In this document: positions 8,701-18,003 of the stretch, in pieces
How the letters are laid out: each line of letters begins with the position of its first letter
Numbering within the stretch: the first letter of the stretch is position 1
Assembly: GCA_013140575.1 (NCBI GenBank)
Contig: JABFSN010000094.1
Span: 1-41,551 of the forward strand
DNA length: 41,551 bases
Origin: Phycisphaerales bacterium
Lineage (GTDB): Bacteria; Planctomycetota; Phycisphaerae; UBA1845
Reading direction: 5' to 3'
Translations under genes and position numbers: made by a program
The notes under the pieces: model-generated
The model's input: only the letters and a program-made list of their open reading frames with translations
The model's database searches: none
Told to the model about the DNA's origin: nothing

Positions 8701-10020
8701 GACTGCGACGACGACACGGACGTCGATCTGGACGATTTCGAGTTGTTTCTGGGGTGCGTGGGGACGGTTCTGGGCGGTTTGAATGACCCCTGCCGGTGCG
8801 TCGATCTGGACCTCGATCCGAACATCGACCTGATCGATTGGTCGCTTCTGCAGACCATCATCGGTCCATGCGAATTTGAATGTCCGTTGTGCCCGACCGG
8901 CGCCACCGGCGACTGTTGCCTGTTGGGCGGCAACGGGACGCCCGGGTGCAACAACCCGTTGTGCTGCGATTCGGTCTGCAACGTGCCGGGTCTGGAACGC
9001 TGCTGCGCCGACCTGAACCCGCCGGTGTTCAACGGGTGGGACGCCGGTTGCGCGCTGGCGGCCGCCCGTCTGTTTCCCGACGAATGCGGTTGTCCGTTCG
9101 CGTGCTGCAAGACCGACGGCACGTGCCAGGATCTGACCGCAACGGCGTGCGCGCAGCAGGGCGGGTTCCCCGACGAGGGCAAGCTGTGTTCCGACGCCGA
9201 CGTGTGCGGCTGTCCGGACGAGGCGATCGGGAATTGTTGCGCCAACAGCGGGACGCCGGGGCCGGGGTGCGACGACATGGGCACGGGGTGTTGCGCGGCG
9301 GTTTGCCTTATCAATCCGGCGTGCTGCCTGCAATTGTGGTCGCCCGCGTGCGCGCAAATCGCGCAAACGCTGTCGGTGTGCGAGTGCCCGACGGTGGCGT
9401 GCTGCCTGAATGCGACTCCGTTCTGCCAGGACCTGACGCCGCTGCAATGTCAAATGGCCGGCGGTCTGGCGCGAGGAACGTTCAGCACGTGCGCCGGCGG
9501 GTCGTGTAATCCGGCCTGTCCGGCGAACGCCGACGGTAGTTGTTGTGCGGCCGGCGGTTTGCCCATCGGCTCGCGAGGCTGCGACGACCCCAGCGCGACC
9601 TGCTGCAACGCGGTGTGCGCGATTCAGCCGTTTTGTTGTTTGAGCCGCTGGGACGCGTCGTGCGCCGCGTTGGCGCAGACGCTGACGGCGGATTGCAACT
9701 GCCCGATAGTAACGGAGGCGTGCTGCAAGCCTGACGAGTCGTGCGTGAACCTGACGATTGCGGAGTGCTTGGCCGCCGGGGGCGAATCGCGCGGACCGGG
9801 CTCGGTTTGCACGCCCGAGCTGTGCGCCCCGCCTTGTCCGGGTGAAGGCGGCTGTTACGACGCGAACAACAACACACCCGGGTGTGATGACGAGGTGTGT
9901 TGCAATGCGGTTTGCATGATCGAAGCCAGATGTTGTGAAATCGCGTGGAATTTTAGCCCCTTTTGCATCGAGCTTGTACAGGAGCTGGCAGATACCACCA
10001 GCGAATGTCCGCAGCCTTGA
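5788..10020 (+). CDS. Giant secreted beta-helix protein with D-C-N-x-N-G repeats and Cys-rich modules
   Basis: This 1410-residue exported protein starts at TTG 5788, chosen because AGGAGG lies 7 bases upstream and the resulting N-terminus is a signal peptide (hydrophobic AIWAVVLLLARGAAG, then QVSYVDP). Residues about 28-370 form a right-handed parallel beta-helix of the polymorphic outer-membrane/pectate-lyase-like type (GGGIYN, GGGLYN, NGGAIFN, SGGIYN). Residues about 373-925 carry some 18 copies of a D-C-N-x-N-G-x-P-D-x-C motif, likely Ca2+-binding and disulfide-stapled. Residues about 970-1025 are dockerin-like (DTDVDLDDFELFLGC). Residues 1030-1410 alternate two Cys-rich modules (CCxxVC...CC...W...C and ACC...CQDLT...C). 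No C-terminal anchor is seen. An attachment or polymer-binding role is inferred, and no catalytic residues are recognisable. Confidence 0.9.
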   Translation: MFSTRTVIHTSAIWAVVLLLARGAAGQVSYVDPAAVGANNGTSWANAHTSLQSALTDARAPLSTITEVRVAKGTYRPAGPNGNRTISFALINEVAIKGGYAGVTQPAPDERNYVLYATILSADLNGNDATTGNAENSYHVVSAADAIDTTAVLDGFTLTAGNANNATFPNSLGGGIYNAGGDGVISNCVIAGNRASNGGGLYNSSGALRLVNCLFYANTATSNGGAIFNGTASPTFTNLTVVSNTGGAFGSGGIYNLGASANPKVTNCILWNNSDSTGTGEAAQFRILSGTPQVNNCTVMNLGAGGLGGSNNIATDPLFVDALARNYRLMNGSTSINSGNNAPVGGQVAVDLDGSVRLAEVTIDRGPYERAPDCNGNGTRDNLELTSGVGIDCDQNGKPDECQILFNGGAPGGPYFCQANCDVDCDTNGVPDACQSDCDVNGMPDACDVIGGATDCNNDGVLDRCDPDCNDNDVSDVCDIRVGFPDCNHNGRPDVCDIAVGSIAPGGPFFCAVPALCADDCNNNARPDECELAAGDCNENGILDDCDIAGPFFDDCNGNNRPDVCDIDEDSQAPGGPYFCTQNCAADCNDNGEPDSCELIGGDCNDNDIPDDCDLASGESGDCDSNNVPDECQPDGDGDGVINPCDQCPTTAPGVPVRPDGCPQVGACCINNACQNNTGAALCLGFNGVFLGDLLGCTQDPDGDTIVGCADRCPFDGTKTQPGLCGCGVADTFLRGAGDGGCNNNGTPDVCDINSGDSADCNGNHLPDECEIRVSSTAPGGPFFCTSGCNADCNNNGIPDVCDLGQVSNDCNGNSVPDECDVAGGAPDCDGNGVPDSCQPDGDGDGVINSCDQCGGDDALLGDPCDSAIDPDDCVNGVFACIPNIVRCTDNDATDDADADGSFDCHDFCPGTPAGKPVDGNGCPFEGACCTTSGVCFDNPAVTPEQCGEVGGIYQGNGSTCAAGCYLGGDGDCDDDTDVDLDDFELFLGCVGTVLGGLNDPCRCVDLDLDPNIDLIDWSLLQTIIGPCEFECPLCPTGATGDCCLLGGNGTPGCNNPLCCDSVCNVPGLERCCADLNPPVFNGWDAGCALAAARLFPDECGCPFACCKTDGTCQDLTATACAQQGGFPDEGKLCSDADVCGCPDEAIGNCCANSGTPGPGCDDMGTGCCAAVCLINPACCLQLWSPACAQIAQTLSVCECPTVACCLNATPFCQDLTPLQCQMAGGLARGTFSTCAGGSCNPACPANADGSCCAAGGLPIGSRGCDDPSATCCNAVCAIQPFCCLSRWDASCAALAQTLTADCNCPIVTEACCKPDESCVNLTIAECLAAGGESRGPGSVCTPELCAPPCPGEGGCYDANNNTPGCDDEVCCNAVCMIEARCCEIAWNFSPFCIELVQELADTTSECPQP

Positions 10021-10216
10021 TCGAAGGCGACAGAAGTCCGCGGGCTCGGAGACAGTGGCACCATGCATGTGTGGGTCCAGCTGAAGAAGTGGTGATGGCG
10101 ATTTTGGCGGTATTGACTGGACAGGTGGGGTTGCGGACGATGACGCGAACGGGTGCCGTTGGCCCGTCCACGCGCGGCGAGCACGACAAGCCGAACCTCC
10201 TTCCGGTATTGGGAGA

Positions 10217-13200
10217 ATGACAGTGTTGAATTGTCACTTTTGTCTGGCGTCGAGGCGGGCCGGGTTGAACCTGCTCCTCGTGGTGACGGCGTTGGCCGGG
10301 TCGGTGGTTCCGCCCAAGGCGAACGCCGGCGACCGCAAGTTCATCGTCATGCTGGCCGTGCCCCGGCCGCCGAATCCGGCGGCGGTGGATCGCGTCAACC
10401 GCGGCTTGATCGACCTGCACTATTTCGACGACGGGAACATCGACGACATCGATTCGTTCCGCGAATACTGGCAGGAAGCGAGCTACGGCAACGTGGACGT
10501 GAGCGGTCTGGTGACCGACTGGGTGAATCTGCCGTGGCCGGCGCTGCCCATTCCCGAGACCGCCACCGGTCCGTTGCGGGAGCGGGTGCTGCCATTCAAT
10601 GATCTGAACGGAAACGAGTTGTTCGATCAGTGGCAGGGAGAAAGCCTGATCGAAGATCAGCAGATGGTCATCATTGACTACAACGGGGCGCTGGAAGGCA
10701 CCGGGACGGTGGACAATCGGCTGATCCTGCAGACCATCCGCTCGGCGGGCATGGTCGACGGCTGGTTCACGCCGGGGGAGCGGTTCCGCGATTTGAACGG
10801 CAACGGGCGCTACGACGCGCTGCTGGAAGCGACATGGGACGGCTACGGCGGACCCGAGGATTGCAGCGGCGAGGACGGGGTCATCGACTCGGTCGATGAG
10901 ATCTGCGACGCCATTGAACTCGGCGGCGACGACGATCAGCAATGGGATTTTCCGGAGCCGTTCGAGGATTTCCTGCGCCTGTACGACCCCACCGCGGTCG
11001 ACCCGGAGGGTCGGTGGATCAAGCTGGACCCCAGCGACAACAACCAGTTCGGGGTGATGGATCCGACGCTGGTGGGCGGGCAGGCGTGGGCCAAGGCCTA
11101 CATCAAGCGGAATTATCCGGGTGATTCGGACGCGCTGATCGCCAGGTGCGGCAACGGCAAATACGAGGGACCCGACCGATGGATCGAGGCGGGCAGCGGC
11201 AAGCTGCAGCAGCGCCCGGCGGGCCGGATGTGGGTGCCGTCGGCGGTCACTCCGGACCCGGCCACGCGCTGCGTGGGGGGCGACCACGAGGGACGCTTGT
11301 GTGGGGATTTCCTCAACGACACGGAGTGCCGGTCGGACGAACCGGACGGTGAAGACGGTTTCTGTTTTGGTTTCGACAGCTGGTTGAACACGTGGTGGCC
11401 GGCGTACTGGAACGACTCGTACGCGGTGTCGGGCGGTTTCCCGGGTACGGCGGGCGACGGCGTGACCACGCCGCCGGTGGGCGACGCGCCGTTGTGGACG
11501 CCCGGCGGACAGATTCCCAACCTGGTGGCGTTCGACCGCAATAACGCCAACGGGAGCGTCGTGCCGCAGATGGACGAACGGGTGTTTTTCGAGCCCAACG
11601 CGGGCGGAACGACGGCGTACACGGGCGGGGTCGGTTTTGGCTTTCCCTGCATCCCGCGGCTGGACCCGCCCGATCCCAGTTGCGTGACCCCGTTCAGGCC
11701 GACCGATTTCGCGCAGATTCAGCCGGGAGACGGATCGGTCGACGAAGACAACATCGGCGCCGCGAACGGCGAAACGGTCATGCCGGACACGTTGGGGTAC
11801 TACGACGGGCCGGCGGAGTTTGAAGATCTGCCCTCGTCGATCTACCACGCGCGGACGGATTCGGGTTTGTTCTACGGGGGGGACGGGCAATTCGGCGAGG
11901 TTACGTCCACCACGGGATCGAGCCTCTTCGGCAAGGACTTGGGCAGCGGTCCGGGGGGGGCGGCGTCGCCGGACGGCGTCATTCCGTCGGCCGGTCCGCT
12001 GGTGACGGGGATTCACGGCACCAACGGCTACGACGCGGGCAACATGATGAACCTGGAGTGGCTGACGTGGATGCGTGACGGTCCCGATTCACCCGATCCG
12101 GGCGAAAACGGGGCGTGCCTGGCCAGGGGCGACTGTCCGCCGAAGCACGTGTTCAAACGCGATTTCAACCTCGACGGTCTGCTGGACACCGGGGAGATGC
12201 GCAACGCGGGGACGGAGAATTACGCCTACAGCTCGTACACGAACACCCCGAACGACGGCGGGCCGTCCGTGCCCTATCCGCACAATCGCCGGCGGATGGT
12301 AGAGGACGTGATCGAGGCGCTGGACCGGCAGTTCGACTGGGATCTGGTGGTGCAGACGTTCGGGGGCACGGACTACCTGTTCGGCACGGTGTTTCTTCCG
12401 ACCAATCAGTACCCGGACGGCCTGGCGGCGGGCGGACGCGGGTTGTTCGTGCTGCCGGCGCCGCTGATGGACCTTCCCGTGAACGTTCGGGACCGGGCCA
12501 ACCCGATCTACGTGTCGGATTTCGCGGTGGATATCGGGGGCACGGGCGAAGGCGGCGGCGGAAGCGACTTCCAGAAGGCGTTGATGGCCCACGAGTACTT
12601 CCATGCGTGGGAGCGCTACCCGGACTATTACGACTACGACACCTACGACCCGGACGGTTTTGAGAATTTCCCGATGGGGCGGTTCGACATCATGGCCGGT
12701 GGCGGGCTGGTGCATCCCTCGCCGGTGCTGAAGGAAAACTATCGCGGAGTGTTTGAGGTACACGAGCCGTGGCTTCAGACCACGGACCTGACGACGGTGC
12801 TGCAGCCGTTCGAGGAGGACCAGGTCACGCTGACGGACTATGCGTTCGATCCGGTGAATTCGGTTTATTACTATCCGCGGCCGGACGATCCGAGCGAGCG
12901 GTTCTATTTCTGGCGGCCGACGGACGTGAATCCGGCGGCGAGCAGCGGGCAGGTCAACTTCAATCAGACGATGCCGGGCGACGGGCTGTTGATTTCGCAT
13001 ACGGACGCGGGCGGGAACCTGGAAGCGATTCCGATTCAGCAGCGGACGGCGACGAAGTTCCAACAGGTGATGGTTCAGGCGGACGGTCTGTTCCAGATGG
13101 ACGCGGGGCAGAATCCGGGCGACGCGGCCGACCGTTGGCCGGGGACGATGAACCGGACGCAGTGGGGGGCGACGACGCTTCCGAGTTCCAAATGGAATGA

Positions 13201-15853
13201 TGGCCAGCAGAGCGGCATTTCCATCGTGGACATACTGCACGGTCCGTCGACGTCCACGGTGCGATTCCTGTGGGATCCGCGGGAGGTGCCGTCGTTGCGG
13301 TTTTTGCCGAGCACGTCGGTGGTTTCCAACGTGTTCAAGCTGAATTACCAGGCGTTCGATTTTTTCGGCGGTACGGCGATGGAGTTTTACGCCGACACCG
13401 ATAACCAGGGCTACGACGGCACGCGAGTCGGCGTCATCGAGCACAAGAACCCGCTGCTGATCAACGGGGTTCACGATGTGCCGTTAAGCGGGGTCAATGG
13501 CTTGCCGGGTTCGGGTACGTTTTATTTCTACGCCTATTTAATTCCGGGACCGGGCACGGACGGGACCGAGCGATCCTTCTCGACGCCGCGGGCCAACATC
13601 CTGAACCGCGGGGAGGGGTATCTGGTGGATGCGGCCGGGCTCCGCGATCGAGTGACGTTGAGCGCCCCTCGGCTGGAAAACTGGACGATCACGTGCACCA
13701 ACGACAACGTGCTGGCGGCGGAAAAGTGGTCGGTGGCGGGGTCGCTGTCGGGTGCGCAGGGCACGGCCGAAACCGACACGTTGTTCACTTCCGCGAACGG
13801 CGCGGTCCAGTTCAAGGTCATTTCCGATTCAGCGACGCGCGGCGGAGCGAGCGTGTCGAACGCGGGCGGGGAATTCAAGCTGACGGACCCGGCCGGGGGG
13901 TTCGTGTCCACACAGTTCAAGCCGAATGACGTGGTGCGGATCCGGTATGGGACGCATGACGCGTTTCATCCGATCCGGTCGGTGCCGAATTCGACGACGC
14001 TGGTGCTGGAGACCGATCCGGGCAATTCCGGTGACGTCAACTACCGGCTGCACCCGTTCACCGACGGCAGTTTCGACGGCCGACCGGCGGACCGGTTCAA
14101 TTTCCTGACCACGGGCCTGACGCAGTACGGCGCGCCGGTGACGATCATGGGCGGGCAGGTGGTGCTGGAGGTGCGGCCGACGATCGTGGTGAGCTATCCG
14201 GACGACGCGACCAACTCGAACCGGCGGGTGCCGTTGCGGGTGCGGTTCAATGCGTCGGGGACGGTGGACGAGAATGGCGACTTGAACGAGGCCATCACGT
14301 ACGAATGGAATTTCGGCGACGGCGAGGGGATGTCGTGTCCGGATCTTCCGTCGTGCGCGATCGTGGAGCACACGTACGACGCGGAGAACCTGAGCGGTCT
14401 GACGGTCAGCGTCCATGCGGTGAACACGCAATCGGGCGTGGATGGCGACGCGACGAAGGTGGTGGCCATCGGTCAGGACACGGACCACGACGGGATCAGC
14501 GATTCGCGGGACAACTGTCCGAACGTGGCCAACCGGAACGGGGCGCCCACGGATTGCAACGGGAATGGCAACACGACGGGGATCGGCGAAGGGGCCGGGG
14601 AGCAGTGCGACCAGGATACGGACGGTCGCGGCGACGCGTGCGACAACTGCAAGACGGTGCCGAACCCCAACCAGGCGGACACGGACAACGACCAGATCGG
14701 CGACGTGTGCGAGGGTTTGGGGAACGGCAATGGGAATTCGAACACCAATACGAATACCAATACCAACACGAATTCCAATGGCAACGCCAATGGCAACGCC
14801 AATGGCAATTCCAATGGCAATGCCAACGGGAACGCGAACGGCAACGCCAATGGAAATGCCAACGGTAATAGCAATGCCAACGCCAACGCCAATGACAATT
14901 CGTCGAAGATTGGAACGGTCGGGGCCGACGGGACGACGACGGTGACGTTCGAATCGGAGGACGGATCGGCGACGGTGGTGGTGCAGGTGATGCAGGGCAC
15001 GACGGGCCGGGACGTGACCGTGCGGCTGGTGCAGAACGAGGGCGCGCCGGGTCCGGCCGGCGGACCGACGTTCAGCGGGTTTTTTGAGGAATTGGCGCTG
15101 GGCACCACGCTGGACGTGGACAGCAGCCTGTCGGACGAGACGTTCGCGGCGATCATCCAATTGACGGTGAACGTGTCGGCGCTGACGGCGCTGGGCGTGA
15201 TGCCGGGCGATTTCGATCTGCACGTGCTGGACAACAGCCTGACGCCGCCGACGTGGGTTCGCGCCGGCGAGGTGTTCCTCGGCGAATCGGAACCGACGGA
15301 GGTCGTCGGCGACTACGGGTACCTGGTGAACGACGACGGCACGGTGACGTTCTGGGCGGTGCGGAACCAGTTCAGCATGTTTGCGGTGGGCATGTCGGCG
15401 GTCGGGCCGTCGGAGATACCGGTGCTGTGCGCCTCGAACGCGGATTGCGACGATCTGCTGTTCTGCAACGGCACGGAGCGTTGCGATACGGCGTCCGGCG
15501 AGTGCGTGGCCGGCGTGTCGCCGTGCGGACCGGGCGAGTTTTGCGACGAAGAGAACGATGAATGCCGCCTGTGCCTGACGGACGCGGAATGCGACGACGC
15601 GGTTTTCTGCAACGGGGCCGAGACGTGCAACGACGCGGGGGTGTGTGAACCGGGCGCGTTGCCGTGCGGCGAAGGCGAGGAGTGCGACGAGTTGACCGAC
15701 GAATGCGTGACCGTCGAGCCGGGCGGGGGGCAGGAGGTTCCCACCGACGAACCGGCGTGCGCCGGCGGCGGGACCGGCCCGTGCGGGGCGATCGGCATGG
15801 TCAATTTCATGCTGATGATGGCGGGGCTGGCGTCGATGCGCCGGCGGAGGTAA
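10217..15853 (+). CDS. Giant secreted M6-like metalloprotease with PKD, Asn-rich linker and C-terminal anchor
   Basis: The protein is about 1878 residues long. A signal peptide ends near ANAG. The zinc motif HEYFH (H792, E793, H796) is followed by YPDYYDYDTYD and the Met-turn-like FDIMAGG, resembling immune-inhibitor-A (M6) peptidases. Downstream are a PKD domain with EWNFGDG (about 1325-1418), thrombospondin-type-3-like Asp repeats (about 1422-1500), an Asn/Gly/Ala/Thr linker (about 1503-1561), an unassigned beta region, two Cys-rich repeats of the form C..N/D..C.D..FCNG.E.C, and a C-terminal Cys-Gly motif, hydrophobic helix and RRRR that look like a sorting signal. GGGAGA abuts the ATG at 10217, so the GTG at 10223, with proper spacing, may be the true start. 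It lies about 200 bases after the preceding giant gene. Confidence 0.88.
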   Translation: MTVLNCHFCLASRRAGLNLLLVVTALAGSVVPPKANAGDRKFIVMLAVPRPPNPAAVDRVNRGLIDLHYFDDGNIDDIDSFREYWQEASYGNVDVSGLVTDWVNLPWPALPIPETATGPLRERVLPFNDLNGNELFDQWQGESLIEDQQMVIIDYNGALEGTGTVDNRLILQTIRSAGMVDGWFTPGERFRDLNGNGRYDALLEATWDGYGGPEDCSGEDGVIDSVDEICDAIELGGDDDQQWDFPEPFEDFLRLYDPTAVDPEGRWIKLDPSDNNQFGVMDPTLVGGQAWAKAYIKRNYPGDSDALIARCGNGKYEGPDRWIEAGSGKLQQRPAGRMWVPSAVTPDPATRCVGGDHEGRLCGDFLNDTECRSDEPDGEDGFCFGFDSWLNTWWPAYWNDSYAVSGGFPGTAGDGVTTPPVGDAPLWTPGGQIPNLVAFDRNNANGSVVPQMDERVFFEPNAGGTTAYTGGVGFGFPCIPRLDPPDPSCVTPFRPTDFAQIQPGDGSVDEDNIGAANGETVMPDTLGYYDGPAEFEDLPSSIYHARTDSGLFYGGDGQFGEVTSTTGSSLFGKDLGSGPGGAASPDGVIPSAGPLVTGIHGTNGYDAGNMMNLEWLTWMRDGPDSPDPGENGACLARGDCPPKHVFKRDFNLDGLLDTGEMRNAGTENYAYSSYTNTPNDGGPSVPYPHNRRRMVEDVIEALDRQFDWDLVVQTFGGTDYLFGTVFLPTNQYPDGLAAGGRGLFVLPAPLMDLPVNVRDRANPIYVSDFAVDIGGTGEGGGGSDFQKALMAHEYFHAWERYPDYYDYDTYDPDGFENFPMGRFDIMAGGGLVHPSPVLKENYRGVFEVHEPWLQTTDLTTVLQPFEEDQVTLTDYAFDPVNSVYYYPRPDDPSERFYFWRPTDVNPAASSGQVNFNQTMPGDGLLISHTDAGGNLEAIPIQQRTATKFQQVMVQADGLFQMDAGQNPGDAADRWPGTMNRTQWGATTLPSSKWNDGQQSGISIVDILHGPSTSTVRFLWDPREVPSLRFLPSTSVVSNVFKLNYQAFDFFGGTAMEFYADTDNQGYDGTRVGVIEHKNPLLINGVHDVPLSGVNGLPGSGTFYFYAYLIPGPGTDGTERSFSTPRANILNRGEGYLVDAAGLRDRVTLSAPRLENWTITCTNDNVLAAEKWSVAGSLSGAQGTAETDTLFTSANGAVQFKVISDSATRGGASVSNAGGEFKLTDPAGGFVSTQFKPNDVVRIRYGTHDAFHPIRSVPNSTTLVLETDPGNSGDVNYRLHPFTDGSFDGRPADRFNFLTTGLTQYGAPVTIMGGQVVLEVRPTIVVSYPDDATNSNRRVPLRVRFNASGTVDENGDLNEAITYEWNFGDGEGMSCPDLPSCAIVEHTYDAENLSGLTVSVHAVNTQSGVDGDATKVVAIGQDTDHDGISDSRDNCPNVANRNGAPTDCNGNGNTTGIGEGAGEQCDQDTDGRGDACDNCKTVPNPNQADTDNDQIGDVCEGLGNGNGNSNTNTNTNTNTNSNGNANGNANGNSNGNANGNANGNANGNANGNSNANANANDNSSKIGTVGADGTTTVTFESEDGSATVVVQVMQGTTGRDVTVRLVQNEGAPGPAGGPTFSGFFEELALGTTLDVDSSLSDETFAAIIQLTVNVSALTALGVMPGDFDLHVLDNSLTPPTWVRAGEVFLGESEPTEVVGDYGYLVNDDGTVTFWAVRNQFSMFAVGMSAVGPSEIPVLCASNADCDDLLFCNGTERCDTASGECVAGVSPCGPGEFCDEENDECRLCLTDAECDDAVFCNGAETCNDAGVCEPGALPCGEGEECDELTDECVTVEPGGGQEVPTDEPACAGGGTGPCGAIGMVNFMLMMAGLASMRRRR
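14722..14903 (+). repeat. In-frame hexamer-like tandem repeat encoding an Asn-rich linker
   Basis: About 180 bases of degenerate AAC-GGN / AAC-GCN / AAC-ACN units (for example GGCAACGCCAAT) encode alternating Asn with Gly, Ala, Thr or Ser. The units differ at third positions, so the tract looks old and selected as protein rather than freshly slipped. It separates the Asp-rich repeats from the C-terminal domains. Confidence 0.9.
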
Positions 15854-15969
15854 GCGGCGGCGATTCGAGTGTATGTCGCGTTTTGACGCGGGCGGCTCGT
15901 CCTGGACGGTCGCCCGCGGTCGTTTGCCGGGCCGCCAGGCGAACGGATGGACGCGTGCCGACGTCGCGC

Positions 15970-15997
15970 TTTTCACGCGGTGGATTGATGATAGAAT
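15970..15997 (+). promoter_or_regulatory. Possible promoter upstream of the coiled-coil protein gene
   Basis: TTTTCA (15970-15975), a 16-base spacer and TAGAAT (15992-15997) fit a weak sigma70-type promoter in the 200-base gap before the coiled-coil gene. The -35 box is poor, so this is tentative. Confidence 0.3.
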
Positions 15998-16056
15998 CCC
16001 GACGGTTGTCGTGACGGACGGCGGTCCTGACGGTCGGTTGCAATGCGGTCGGTCCG

Positions 16057-18003
16057 GTGAGTCTCGAGAGTCGAAACACGTTGAACCGTATCACCCCATT
16101 ACTGTTGTCGGCCGGGATCGTGCCGCTGGTTTGCGGGGCGTTGTACGTCGTTTCGCCGATTCTGCGATCGGCCGAGGCGGTGGTGGTTACGGAGGCCGAC
16201 GCCCATGTTGAGCGCGCCCGCCGTCTGCTGTCGGCGTACCGCTCCGAGAACGAGCGGCTGTCCGAGTTGCTGGATGGCTTGAAACACGCGGGCGTGGAGG
16301 TCTCGCCGGAAGGGGAGACCATCGAACGCCTGCTGGAACAGCAGCGGGCGGTGTTCGAGTCGGCGGACGAGGCGGTGCGCAATCGCGGCCGCGGGCCGGA
16401 GGCGCAGAAATTCCGGGAAGTCGAGGAGCGCTACAAATCGGCGGGCGGAACCGACGATCGACCGTTGCTGGACAATAGCGCATTCGGCGGGGGTCCACGG
16501 ATCCGGCAGGCGGCGTTGGAAGGCGTGCGGTTCCGCGACGGACATCTGCGAGCCGGCGAATCGTTGTTGGCCGATGCGTTGTCCGAAATCCGGGAGGCGA
16601 TCAACGTATCGCGGGGCGAGACCAAGGGGTCAACCGTTCATCCGGAAGCCCAACGGGTCGAGGGGTTGATTCTGGCGGCCCAGGCCGAGCGGGCGCGGCG
16701 CGAGGGACAACGCCAATGGGATCGAGCCGGGACGCCGCGCGATCTCGTGGTGGCGCTGGCGACGGAGGCGCGGCGGCTCGACACCGAAACGCGATTGATC
16801 GCGGAGAGCGAAATCGACGCGCGGCTGTCCGACCTGAATGAGGCGGCCGCTGCGTTGACGGCGGGTATCGCCGAGGCCAAGTCCCGGGTCGAAACGCTGG
16901 ACGCCACCATTGCGGGATTGCGGTCCCAAATCGACGAATGGAACGAGAAAGCGGCGGCCTCGCGGCAAACGCTGGATCGGCTGGACCAGGAGGGCGCCGA
17001 TTTGCTGGACCGGGGCGGCACGGATTCGTTCGTGAATGGCTATGCTGGCGCGTCGGGCGCGTATCGCGAGGCGTTGAAGGCGGCGCAGGAACTGGAATTC
17101 GGAACGTTGACGGACGCGCGAATCGACGATTCGGGCGATCTGGTCCGCGGGCGATTCGTTCCGGCGGACGGAGTCGAGGCGATCGGCGTGCGCCGCGGCG
17201 CGGTGGACTACATGGATGATCGGGCGGCCGCGGCGTTGGACCTGCAAGGGCTGGAAGAGGCGTTGGCGGACGTGACGGCGCGGGTCGGCGAGTTGACGAC
17301 CCTGCGCGGGGAGTACGAACGGCGAGCGGACGACGCGCGTCGGAAACGCGACGAAGTGGTAAACGCGGGGGCGGCGGCATTCGAGGCGTATGCTCAATCG
17401 GCGAACCAGGCCGAAACGGCGATGGCCGACGCCATGACCAAGGCGAGGCAATCGGTGACGTCGTTCAAATCCGCCAAAACCGTGGCGGAGTCCGGGCGGC
17501 GCGGCGCCGGTGAGCGCGTGTCCGAGGCCACGCCGGAACAGAAAGAGCGTTCGCCGTTCAACGCCCGATCCGAAGCCGGCTGGCGAACGGGCCAGGTCGC
17601 GAACGAGTATGGACAAGCGCGACTGCTGTTCGGGCGAATTGAGTATGAACGATCCGTCGTCGCGGCGGCCGCGTTTGAAATCGCGACGTTGGCGAAATCG
17701 GAACTGGGCGTCGCCGCGGCCGATCCCGACGCGTTCGCAGTGCGGCGCGACGAATCGCGATCGGCGGCGCTGGAGGCGGTGCGCGACGCGATCGGTGAAT
17801 TCGAGAGGTCGTCGCGCGATCTGAACGGGAACTGGACGGTCGCGGCCCAGGCGGCCGACGCGCATTATTTGATGGGGCTTCTGGAAAGTCCGACGCACGT
17901 CCGGTCGGCGATCGAGAATTACCAGGCGGCCGTCAACACCCGCGAAAGCGAGCCGTACGTTCGGCCGTTGGTCGAACGCCTTGCCGTTTTGCGATCGCGA
18001 TAA
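16057..18003 (+). CDS. Membrane-anchored coiled-coil protein, function unknown
   Basis: I do not recognise a named family. The protein (648 residues from the GTG at 16057, or 640 from the TTG at 16081, which has GAGAG ten bases upstream and is perhaps the better start) begins with one membrane helix (TPLLLSAGIVPLVCGALYVV). A long Ala/Glu/Arg-rich periplasmic part follows with extended coiled coils (for example about residues 45-110 and 240-330, 395-480). The last 60 residues (DAHYLMGLLESP, YQAAVNTRESEP) resemble a TPR hairpin. It stands alone between the giant protease gene and the sigma-factor gene, in its own orientation-matched unit. A structural or scaffolding role in the envelope is an inference from topology only. 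Confidence 0.75.
   Translation: MSLESRNTLNRITPLLLSAGIVPLVCGALYVVSPILRSAEAVVVTEADAHVERARRLLSAYRSENERLSELLDGLKHAGVEVSPEGETIERLLEQQRAVFESADEAVRNRGRGPEAQKFREVEERYKSAGGTDDRPLLDNSAFGGGPRIRQAALEGVRFRDGHLRAGESLLADALSEIREAINVSRGETKGSTVHPEAQRVEGLILAAQAERARREGQRQWDRAGTPRDLVVALATEARRLDTETRLIAESEIDARLSDLNEAAAALTAGIAEAKSRVETLDATIAGLRSQIDEWNEKAAASRQTLDRLDQEGADLLDRGGTDSFVNGYAGASGAYREALKAAQELEFGTLTDARIDDSGDLVRGRFVPADGVEAIGVRRGAVDYMDDRAAAALDLQGLEEALADVTARVGELTTLRGEYERRADDARRKRDEVVNAGAAAFEAYAQSANQAETAMADAMTKARQSVTSFKSAKTVAESGRRGAGERVSEATPEQKERSPFNARSEAGWRTGQVANEYGQARLLFGRIEYERSVVAAAAFEIATLAKSELGVAAADPDAFAVRRDESRSAALEAVRDAIGEFERSSRDLNGNWTVAAQAADAHYLMGLLESPTHVRSAIENYQAAVNTRESEPYVRPLVERLAVLRSR

Noticed and set aside
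6649-10068. Very long minus-strand open frame (1139 codons) opposite the beta-helix protein
   Set aside because: It is the antisense of the Asp/Cys repeat gene; GC-rich codon bias removes stops. The product is Ala/Val/Arg repeats with no signal, motif or ribosome-binding site, whereas the plus frame has a signal peptide and known repeats.
13829-15976. Minus-strand open frame of 715 codons opposite the protease gene
   Set aside because: Its alternating Ile/Gly/Val text is the complement of the Asn-rich linker codons; no domain is visible.
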